Assembly: GCA_937924755.1 (NCBI GenBank)
Contig: CALEVZ010000033.1
Location: forward strand, 1-52,253
Origin: an uncultured bacterium
GTDB taxonomy: Bacteria > Acidobacteriota > Thermoanaerobaculia > Thermoanaerobaculales > Thermoanaerobaculaceae
Direction of reading: 5' to 3'
DNA length: 52,253 nucleotides
A program made the position numbers and the translations under genes. Of the stretch, positions 42,965 through 50,519 are shown piece after piece; within the stretch, counting starts at the first letter, position 1; every line of letters starts with the position of its first letter. Below the pieces are notes generated by a model, which did not search any database, had not been told where the DNA came from, and saw only the letters and a program-made list of their open reading frames with translations.

Positions 42965-43774
42965 ATGCTTAACCCGACACCCATCGATTCCCTCGATCGC
43001 CCCGAGTTGGCACCCTTCCGAACCCTGCGCCGCTCGGCGGAGCAGCGCCGCCAGGGCCTCTTCGTCGCCGAGGGAGGGTCGGTGGTGAAGCGGTTGCTGG
43101 CCCACGAGCTGGAGATCGTGAGTCTGCTACTTTCCCCGACCTGGCTCGAGCGCCTCGCCGCCGACATCGAACCCCGCAACCCGTCGCCGGTGGTGTTCGT
43201 CGGCCCTCACCACCTGCTGGAAGCCCTGGTGGGCTTTCCCCTTCACCAGGGCGCCATGGCGCTGGCCCGCGTGCCGGCACCGCGACCGCTGGACGAGATC
43301 CTGGAGGAACGCGTTCCCCCCTGGTTGCTGCTGGCCATCGACGATGTCACCAACACGGAGAACGTCGGCACCATGGTACGCTCCGCCGCCGCCCTGGGCG
43401 TCACTGCCGTGATCGCCGGCGAGACCTGCGCCTCCCCGTGGCTGCGGCGCGCCGTGCGCGCCTCCATGGGCGCCGCCTTTGCCGTGCCCATTGTCGAGTC
43501 CGACGACCTCGTGCAAACCCTCGATGGTCTGCGCCACCGCCAGGTGCTCACCCTGGCCGCCGACCCTCATGCACCCGCACCTGCCTTCGCCGTCGATCTG
43601 CGCACCAATTGCTGTCTGGTCGTCGGCCACGAAGGGCGCGGCCTGCGACCCCAAATTCGCGCGGCGTGCGCCAGCGCCGTTGGTGTGCCCATGGCCTCGG
43701 GGGTCGACTCCCTCAACGTCGCCGCGGCGACCGCGGTGCTGCTCTACGAAGCGATGCGCCAGCGCCTGGGGTGA
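42965..43774 (+). CDS. TrmH/SpoU-family RNA methyltransferase
   Basis: 269 residues. The N-terminal part (LFVAEGGSVVKRLLAHELEIV) is the SpoU substrate-binding domain; the C-terminal SPOUT fold has DVTNTENVGTMVRSAAALGV (motif 1), LVVGHEGRGLRPQIRAAC (motif 2) and VPMASGVDSLNVAAATAVLLYE (motif 3), the deep knot that binds SAM. Acts on 2'-O of a tRNA or rRNA nucleotide; which one is unknown. The start at 42965 has AGGAG upstream and a TATCCT about 20 bp before, so it is leadered. Divergent from the PilT-like operon. Confidence 0.93.
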   Translation: MLNPTPIDSLDRPELAPFRTLRRSAEQRRQGLFVAEGGSVVKRLLAHELEIVSLLLSPTWLERLAADIEPRNPSPVVFVGPHHLLEALVGFPLHQGAMALARVPAPRPLDEILEERVPPWLLLAIDDVTNTENVGTMVRSAAALGVTAVIAGETCASPWLRRAVRASMGAAFAVPIVESDDLVQTLDGLRHRQVLTLAADPHAPAPAFAVDLRTNCCLVVGHEGRGLRPQIRAACASAVGVPMASGVDSLNVAAATAVLLYEAMRQRLG

Positions 43775-43807
43775 CCAGGCTTTCACCGCCGCGGGCAGGC
43801 CTCCAGC

Positions 43808-45568
43808 TCAACCCCTGCGCCGGGCCTCCGGACCCAGGCGCGCATCGGCGGCGGCAAAACCCACCTCGCCGGTGGCCTCATCCAGCACCGCCACCGAGAC
43901 CCGACAGTCCCCTTCGGGCACCTCGACCGAGAGATCGATGGTGAGGGTACCGACCCGCGACATCTTTTCGGCGGGCACGACGATCTCGTGCTCCTGACGA
44001 TCCAGGGGGGAGAGCTTGTTTCCCGCTCCGGCGGCCACCGTCCACACGGTGATGCGACCCCGGTATTCGTCCCCGGCCGGCAACAGGGTGACCTTGTCCA
44101 CCGGCACCAGAACCTTGACCGGCAACGTGTAGCGCTTCTTTCCCGCCGGCCGCGGCTCGCCCAAAAGCGCCCGGATGGCCAGGGGGTTTTCCAGCACGCC
44201 GAAGGTGAGGCCCGCGTAGGCCCGGTCGGCCATGCGCATAGCCAAGGAGCGGGCCAGCAAGCCGGTGCGGTAGCGCAGGCGCAAGTCCTTGCGATCCCTC
44301 AGTTCAACCCGGATGTCGTGGAAGACGTCCTGGTTCCGCTGGGTGAGGGGAAAGCCCAGGGAGTAGTAGGTCTCCATGGCTTCGGAGATGCGCTCTAGAC
44401 CCTTGTCGAACTCGTTGGTGTTGACCACCGTGATGCCACCGGTGACGTTGGCCATGGCGATCAGCGGGTCCTGATAATTCTGCAGATGAAGCACCTCGAT
44501 GTCGCCGAACACCGGACGGCTGCCTGCCGTACGCACGCCGGGGGGATGGCGCCCGAACTCGGCAGACTTTTCGGCACCGGCCTTGAGACCACGGGCATCG
44601 ACGGTGTAGAAGGTCACATCAGCGCCGGCGGCCCAACGGGCCAGATCGTGCCACAGCCCGGTGGTTTCGTAGCTTTGGAACTCGGTGTCGCCCATGCGCG
44701 CCTGGGGGAAGAACTCGGTGAGCAACTGAAACGTCTCGATCCCCGGGGAGCGCGGCAACCCGTCGGAGATATAGAGCACCGACTTGCGCCCCGATACCCC
44801 GCTCATGGTGCGTAACAGCAGCTTGAACGCCCCCACCGTCTGCTCCGTGTGGTTCCTGATCTGCTGCGCCGCCATGCGGGCGGTGACGATGGCCTGGTCG
44901 AGGATGACGGCGCGCACCGCCTGGTCCTGGGTTTGCCGCTCGGCCAAGTCGCGGATCTGCCGTTCCGCCATGGCGCGGTAGGTGGGATGCCCCCCCACGT
45001 TGGCGGTCTCCCGCCGCAGCTCCTCCAGCAGGTAGGCGAGCTCGTCGGCGTTGCTGGAGAGCGGACTGACGAACCGCAACGAGTTCTCGTACACCGCCAC
45101 CATGGCCAGATCCGGCGGCCGCAGGGTGCGCCGCACGTACTCCGCCACCCGTCCTAGGATATGGTTGCGGTTGAATACGGTGGTGTTGGCGCTGTCGATG
45201 AAGATCACCTGCACCCGCCGCTGACGGGGCGGCGTGGGAGCCTCGGGGATCACGTCTGTCTCCCCCTGGGGCGTCCCTGTCTCCCCGGCGAGCGTCTGAG
45301 CCGTTCGCGTGTACGCGCCGAAGTACTCGATGTCTCTCGGTCTGCCGTCCACGTAAAGAAGAAAATCCTCGCGGTTGAGACCCGAGACGAGGTTGCCGTT
45401 CTTGTCCTGGACGGTCACCTCCACGTTGCCGACGTTGACATCGACCCGATCTACGAACCGTGCCTGGGAGGCGACCGTTTGGGCGGTCGCCGGCGACACC
45501 CCGGCGAGGGAAAGAGCCCACGCCAGCCCTGCAAAGGCCACTCGGCGAACAACCTTCCCGTATTTCAT
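43808..45568 (-). CDS. Secreted VWFA-related protein of acidobacterial type
   Basis: 586 residues. Signal peptide FAGLAWALSLAGVSPATA, then VDVNVGNVEVTVQDKNGN and FLLYVDGRPRDIEYF (an N-terminal beta domain), then a VWFA-like core VQVIFIDSANTTVFNRNH through KSVLYISDGLPRSPG and DVTFYTVDARGLK. The first MIDAS-type motif is DSANT rather than D-x-S-x-S, so metal binding is uncertain. The C-terminal third is beta-rich. This arrangement corresponds to the VWFA-related family that is expanded in Acidobacteriota. ATG 45568 is only 2 bp after the fumarylacetoacetase stop, so the genes are coupled. Confidence 0.88.
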   Translation of the reverse strand: MKYGKVVRRVAFAGLAWALSLAGVSPATAQTVASQARFVDRVDVNVGNVEVTVQDKNGNLVSGLNREDFLLYVDGRPRDIEYFGAYTRTAQTLAGETGTPQGETDVIPEAPTPPRQRRVQVIFIDSANTTVFNRNHILGRVAEYVRRTLRPPDLAMVAVYENSLRFVSPLSSNADELAYLLEELRRETANVGGHPTYRAMAERQIRDLAERQTQDQAVRAVILDQAIVTARMAAQQIRNHTEQTVGAFKLLLRTMSGVSGRKSVLYISDGLPRSPGIETFQLLTEFFPQARMGDTEFQSYETTGLWHDLARWAAGADVTFYTVDARGLKAGAEKSAEFGRHPPGVRTAGSRPVFGDIEVLHLQNYQDPLIAMANVTGGITVVNTNEFDKGLERISEAMETYYSLGFPLTQRNQDVFHDIRVELRDRKDLRLRYRTGLLARSLAMRMADRAYAGLTFGVLENPLAIRALLGEPRPAGKKRYTLPVKVLVPVDKVTLLPAGDEYRGRITVWTVAAGAGNKLSPLDRQEHEIVVPAEKMSRVGTLTIDLSVEVPEGDCRVSVAVLDEATGEVGFAAADARLGPEARRRG

Positions 45569-45570
45569 GC

Positions 45571-46875
45571 TCAACTCCCGAGCTCCGCGTCCTCGCGGCT
45601 TGCAGCGGCCAGGAGGCGACCGGAAACCTCCCCGAAGCCTACCCGAAAGCCGTCCCCTTGCGCCCAGCCGGTCATCACCACCCGGTCCCCGTCTTCCAGG
45701 AACGTCCGCCGCTGTCCGGAGGAGAGCGTCAGTGGCTCCTCTCCTCGCCAGGTGAGCTCCAACAGGCAGCCGCGGGAATCCCGCGCCGGCCCCGAGATGG
45801 TCCCGGAAGCAAGGAGGTCTCCCGGCCGGAGGTTGCAGCCGTTCACCGTGTGGTGGGCCAGCTGCTGGGCAACGTTCCAGTACAGGTACTTGAGGTTCGA
45901 AGCGACGATCCGTTCGGCTGCCTCCATGGCAGCCGTTTGCAACCACACCTCCAGGTGAACATCGAACGCCCACTCGCCCGGGGAGCGCAGGTACGGCAGC
46001 GGCTCCGGATCCTGCACCGGCCCCGGGCAACGAAACGGCTCCAGAGCGTCCAGCGTCACCACCCAGGGCGAGATGGAGGTGGCGAAACTCTTGCTCAGGA
46101 ATGGCCCCAGGGGCACATACTCCCACTTCTGGATGTCACGGGCGCTCCAGTCGTTGACCAGCACGAAGCCGAAGATGTGCTCGGCAGCGTCGGCAACGGA
46201 AATGGGCTCCCCCAGTCGGTTGCCCGGCCCGACGAGGAAACCCACCTCCAGCTCGAAATCCATCAGCCGGGAGGGTGCCAGACGGGGAGGCTGACTCTCG
46301 TCCGGGCACACTTGCCCCCATGGGCGGCGGATGTCGGTGCCGCTGACCACCAGCGACGAGGCGCGGCCGTGGTAGCCGACCGGAAGGTGCAACCAGTTGG
46401 GCTGCAATGCATTGGCTGCACCCCGGAGCATCGCGCCGACGTTGCTGGCGTGCTCCCGCGAGGAGTAGAAATCGGTGTAGTCCCCCACCTGGGCGGGCAG
46501 CAACATCTCCACCCGCGACGCCGGCACGATGGCCGCCTGCCGCAGCCCCTCGTTGTCGCGCAGCCCTGGCTCGTCGTGGCGGAGCAAGGCGAGCAGGGCC
46601 TGCCGCGTGGCCCGCCAGACGGGGCGACCCGCCGCCAGGAAGGCGTTAAGGCTCCCTCCAGCGAACAGGTCCCGGCCTGCCACCGACGCCGGAAAGAGCC
46701 CCGCCTCGTCCAGAACCGACAGGTCGACCACGAAGTCCCCCAGGGCCACGCCCACCCGGGGCGTTGCCCCTCCCGCCGGGCGGAACACCCCGTAGGGCAG
46801 GTTCTGGATGGGAAAATGGGAATTCCTCCCCACCTCGATGAAGGACTTCAACTCGTTCAAAGGCGTGTACCCCAC
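45571..46875 (-). CDS. fahA: Fumarylacetoacetase
   Basis: Last step of tyrosine/homogentisate degradation: fumarylacetoacetate to fumarate plus acetoacetate. 434 residues. N-terminal SH3-like part PIQNLPYGVFRPAG, then VGDYTDFYSSREHASNVG (first metal Asp), LMDFELEVGFLVG (two Glu ligands) and VLVNDWSARDIQKWEYVPLGPFLSKSF (Asp ligand and active-site block), PYLRSPGEWAFDVHLEVWLQ. All metal ligands present. GTG start at 46875 with GGAGG upstream. Homogentisate dioxygenase is not in the window. Confidence 0.95.
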   Translation of the reverse strand: MGYTPLNELKSFIEVGRNSHFPIQNLPYGVFRPAGGATPRVGVALGDFVVDLSVLDEAGLFPASVAGRDLFAGGSLNAFLAAGRPVWRATRQALLALLRHDEPGLRDNEGLRQAAIVPASRVEMLLPAQVGDYTDFYSSREHASNVGAMLRGAANALQPNWLHLPVGYHGRASSLVVSGTDIRRPWGQVCPDESQPPRLAPSRLMDFELEVGFLVGPGNRLGEPISVADAAEHIFGFVLVNDWSARDIQKWEYVPLGPFLSKSFATSISPWVVTLDALEPFRCPGPVQDPEPLPYLRSPGEWAFDVHLEVWLQTAAMEAAERIVASNLKYLYWNVAQQLAHHTVNGCNLRPGDLLASGTISGPARDSRGCLLELTWRGEEPLTLSSGQRRTFLEDGDRVVMTGWAQGDGFRVGFGEVSGRLLAAASREDAELGS

Positions 46876-46916
46876 CGGTCCTCCCTACTCGGCGACAAAG
46901 CGCAACGCCGCGCGAA

Positions 46917-47870
46917 TCACTCCACCAAGCCCAACCGACGCAAACCCTCGAGGGGCTCCTCCACCGAGCAGCTGCCAAAGGAGGTAACCCCGAACCGCCG
47001 CGCCGCCGCCAGCGCCTCCAGCGACGCCGGATGGTCCCGCCAGGCGAACCCGGATTCAGTGAACACGAAAGAGGCGGGATCCTCATCGCCCAGCACCTTG
47101 GCGAGACGATGCCCATCGAAGCCATGGGTGCGGGCCAGCACCGCCGCCGCGAAGAGGTTGAGAAAGCCATGCACCGGACATCCCAGCGTCTCGTCCCGGT
47201 GCCGGAGCGGGTGGTGCAACCCCTGGGTGGCCTTGATCAGCACCCCGTGGTCCCGCCCCAGGGCTATGACGTTCGCCAGCTCCTCCACCGTCGGGATCGC
47301 CGCGGCGGTTGACCCGCCGCAGCGCACCTTGAGGCACACCGGGGTGGCGGGCGAAGCCTGGTTGGCGCTCGCCAGCCCGTGGATCACCTCTCCCAGGACG
47401 GCGGGGGGGGAACCCGCGACGGGAGCCTCCAACGCCACCAACATGCGCCGAGGGCCAGCCAGCGCGCCCGTCACCGCCGACGCCGCCTCCGCCACCGCCT
47501 TGGCTCCGCCCGAGATCACCGCGGCCGGCAACGGCACCTCGTACTGGTCCACCGCCAGCCCGCCGTCGCCCACAGGGGGATGCAGATGCTGGCGGACCTC
47601 CGCGGTGGATGCTGCCAGTTCATCCAAAGAGGCCGCCGGCGGCCCCAGCACCGCCAACACGGTCGGCGGCGAGCTGGCAGCGGCTCGCAGGGAGCCCAAC
47701 TCGCTCACCCGCATCGCCGGGCAGACGAAACGCCCCAACAACCAGCGCTCGGGGCCCGCCAGCAGCGCCGCGTAGCGCGCCGCCGCCTGCTCCAGTGGCA
47801 GCGCCGCGGGGGGGAACATTCCGGCGTAATCAATGGAGCGGGAGAGCAGCACCAGGACGCTCTGCCTCAT
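46917..47870 (-). CDS. Unrecognised protein upstream of fumarylacetoacetase
   Basis: 317 residues. SRSIDYAGMFPPAALPLEQAAARYAALL at the N-terminus and FLNLFAAAVLARTHGF near the C-terminus are distinctive. In between, VRCGGSTAAAIPTVEELANVI and the alternation of strands and helices suggest a TIM-barrel-like fold. The gene is 41 bp upstream of fahA in the same direction and probably co-transcribed; its product may act in the same aromatic amino-acid pathway. No named family recalled. ATG 47870 is preferred to the GTG at 47885 because it gives the compact start MRQSVLVLLSRSIDYAG. Confidence 0.7.
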   Translation of the reverse strand: MRQSVLVLLSRSIDYAGMFPPAALPLEQAAARYAALLAGPERWLLGRFVCPAMRVSELGSLRAAASSPPTVLAVLGPPAASLDELAASTAEVRQHLHPPVGDGGLAVDQYEVPLPAAVISGGAKAVAEAASAVTGALAGPRRMLVALEAPVAGSPPAVLGEVIHGLASANQASPATPVCLKVRCGGSTAAAIPTVEELANVIALGRDHGVLIKATQGLHHPLRHRDETLGCPVHGFLNLFAAAVLARTHGFDGHRLAKVLGDEDPASFVFTESGFAWRDHPASLEALAAARRFGVTSFGSCSVEEPLEGLRRLGLVE

Positions 47871-47977
47871 GGGACCTGTAACCACCGACGAGCCTCCTCA
47901 CTTCCCTCGCCAACCACCGCGACCTCACGCCCGGCAACCCATACTATTGTGCACCAGCGTCCCCGAGGGAGAAGACA

Positions 47978-48929
47978 TGAACCAGCCCTCCTTCACCGCC
48001 GTCTAAATCGGTTTCGTGGAGCCCCTGCGCACCACCTGGCGCCGCACCCGAGAGGTGCTGCTCCACCCCGTAAAGCCGCGCACCTGGCTAGTCCTCGGGT
48101 TTGCCGGGTGGCTCGCCGGGCTGAGGGAGGGCACTGGAGGGGGAACCGGGAACTTCGGCGCCGGCAGGAGCAGCAGGATGCGCCACGGCGTCGAGCCCCT
48201 AGCGGGCGCCTGACAGCGCCTGCCGGAGCACCCCTGGCTGGCCGCTCCCACCGTGGTCGGGGCAGCGGTCACCGTCGCCCTGGTAAATACTCCTCCTGCT
48301 GTGGCTCAGCTCCCGCGCCACGTTCGTCTACCTGGACAGCGCGGTCACGCAGGGGCCGGCCATCGTCGAGCCCTGGCGACGCATCCGCCAGTTGGGGAAA
48401 TCGCTCTTCCTCCCGGCGTCTGGGGTTCTTTGCCCTGGCGCTACTAGCAGCCGCGGCTCTGGGCGCGGTCCTCTATGCGGCCGCCGGTGGCCTCGATGGC
48501 TTCGGCTTCGCCACCGCTCGCAGCACTGCCGGTGCTGGCGAGCGTCACCACGCTGCTGTACGCCATCGCCCCCGCGTTCGTGCCGCTATTCCTCAACTCT
48601 TGGTGGTGCCGCTCATGGCGCAGGGCAGCCTCAGCGCCGGCGCCGCCTGGGCTGCCTTGCTGCCGTGGCTGGAGGCGCACACCGGGGCCTTCGTCCTGTA
48701 CGGGCTGTTCGTGCTGGCGCTGTGGATCGCCGTTGCCCTGGCGGTGGAGGCGGCGGGGTTCGCCACCTGCTGCACGGTGTTCTTCCTCGTCGGCGTGCCC
48801 TGCATGGGGGCCGTCGTTCCGCTGCCGGTGCACCTCCCCTATCGCCTCTCCAGCCTGGCCTTTCTGGCCCAGTTCGATACCGGCCTGGATTTAGCCGGGC
48901 TGCGCGGCCCTCTTCAGATCTCGTCGTAG
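47978..48929 (+). pseudogene. Broken polytopic membrane protein
   Basis: Starts MNQPSFTAV then an in-frame TAA at codon 10. It continues in frame with FVEPLRTTWRRTREVLLHPV and TWLVLGFAGWLAGL, and later shifts frame more than once. Reassembled pieces (LLWLSSRATFVYLDSAVTQG, EPWRRIRQLGKSLF, then ALWIAVALAVEAAGFATCCT and LAQFDTGLDLAGLRG near the end) match the layout of an uncharacterised family of six- to eight-helix proteins common in Acidobacteriota and Planctomycetes (DUF7544-like). The stop plus frameshifts make it a decayed gene. Its 3' end overlaps the convergent TetR gene by 16 bp. Confidence 0.75.
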
Positions 48930-49573
48930 GGTGCCAGCGACTGCGCCAGCAGCCGCTCCAGCGCGGCCTGGAAGTCAACCCTGAAGCGGGCCAGCGCTGG
49001 GTCAGTCAGGGCCAGCGCCAGGCCGCCCCGGGGGCTCGCCCGCGGATAGACCGCCGCTGCCAGGCTGAACACATCCCCCAGCAGCTCCGCGCCGCCTCGG
49101 GCTGCCGCCGCCGGCGAGTGGGCCTCCAGCCGCCTAGCCACCTCGGCCAGGGGCTTTCTCACCCCCGCGATCATCACCGTCAGACCGGCATCCTCGCGCG
49201 CGTGTTCGAGGGCGAAGGGCAGCAGATACAGCAGCCGAGGGAGCGCCGGAAAGGACGAAAACGACCGCGCCAGGAGGGCGGCCGTGGCAGCGCCATCCAA
49301 CCTCCCCTCCCGCTCCAGCAATCCCAGCAGCGCCGCGCACCACTTTTTGACCTGCGCTCCGACGACGCGCAGGAACAGCGTTTCGCGGCTGCCGAAGTAC
49401 AGGGACGCGGTCCCCGCCGGCACCCCCGCCTTGAGGCCAATGCCGTCCAGCGTGACCTCGGCATAGGCCGCCACCTGGAATTCGGCCAGCGCCGCCGCTT
49501 CGATGGCCGCCATGCGATGCACCTTGGCCTCCCGCGCCTGTGCCTGCCGCGCCGGGTTGATCAGCTTGCCCAC
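48914..49573 (-). CDS. TetR-family transcriptional regulator
   Basis: 219 residues. The HTH is in the first 60 residues: AALAEFQVAAYAEVTLDGIGLKAGVPAGTASLYFGSRETLF, the T-x-x-x-I-x-x-x-A-G-V-x-x-G-(T/S)-x-Y-x-(Y/H)-F motif. The C-terminal ligand domain is helical with no identifiable ligand. GTG start at 49573 has AGGAGG six bases upstream; the longer frame to 49822 is antisense of the zinc-ribbon gene. It stands divergent from that gene, and the broken membrane protein converges on it, so its target may have been lost. Confidence 0.85.
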   Translation of the reverse strand: MGKLINPARQAQAREAKVHRMAAIEAAALAEFQVAAYAEVTLDGIGLKAGVPAGTASLYFGSRETLFLRVVGAQVKKWCAALLGLLEREGRLDGAATAALLARSFSSFPALPRLLYLLPFALEHAREDAGLTVMIAGVRKPLAEVARRLEAHSPAAAARGGAELLGDVFSLAAAVYPRASPRGGLALALTDPALARFRVDFQAALERLLAQSLAPYDEI

Positions 49574-49705
49574 GCCCGCCCTCCTGCCGGTGTCTTCTAC
49601 CACAGCGCCAGGTGAAGCACTACACCGGAAGTTCCAGCACAACCGCGGCGACCAAGCCGCCGAGCACTCTTGACCAAACGGGCAGATGAGCGGCACATTG
49701 ATAAC

Positions 49706-49918
49706 ATGGTGCGACGTCGCTCTCACTTCGAGGATTTGGAGGTTTCCGAACTCTTCTGCCCCAGCTGCCGGGCGGCCCGACCGGTCCGCAAACACCTGCT
49801 GCTGGTCCTGCCCACCGGTCACAAGTACGAATACCGCTGCGCCGCCTGCGGCACCCCGGTGGGTGGCAAGGACGACAACGACGCCCGCGAGTACCGCGAA
49901 ATCCTCCTGAGGACGTGA
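49706..49918 (+). CDS. Small zinc-ribbon protein
   Basis: 70 residues. Two Cys pairs, FCPSCRAARP and YRCAACGTPV, 29 residues apart, form a treble-clef or rubredoxin-like zinc ribbon. The rest is basic (MVRRRSHF) and acidic at the end. Small ribbons like this occur in Acidobacteriota without assigned function and may act with RNA polymerase or in protein contacts. ATG 49706 preferred over the longer start at 49670. Confidence 0.7.
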   Translation: MVRRRSHFEDLEVSELFCPSCRAARPVRKHLLLVLPTGHKYEYRCAACGTPVGGKDDNDAREYREILLRT

Positions 49919-50286
<368 letters not shown>

Positions 50287-50292
50287 CCGGCC

Positions 50293-50330
50293 GCGGCCGC
50301 GCCGGGGCGCAGCCGTCCCGGCGCGGCCGC
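50293..50330 (+). terminator. Terminator hairpin of the former katG
   Basis: GCGGCCGCGCCGGG (50293-50306) pairs perfectly with CCCGGCGCGGCCGC (50317-50330): a 14-bp stem with a 10-nt loop, starting about 7 bp after the katG stop. No T-run. Retained although the gene is gone. Confidence 0.7.
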
Positions 50331-50519
50331 CCGGAGCACGGGCGGCCTCTCGCCCCGCCCTCCGAGGGCCCTGCCCCGGCCCCTTGCCGTTGGAGCGATG
50401 GGCCCGCCACCCCCAGACCGGGGCCGCCGCGGTGATCACCGTCACGGCGGCGGCGGAGGCCAGGTGTTACACGTTCTCTCAGCACCGCCGGAGGAGAGGG
50501 GTTGAGGAAAGGAGGCGTG
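50331..50519. promoter_or_regulatory. Leader region of the SLH gene
   Basis: GC-rich gap that ends in AAAGGAGGCGTG directly before the ATG at 50520, the strongest ribosome site in the window. No TANNNT box occurs near the start, so this gene is leadered. Promoter not identified. Confidence 0.45.
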
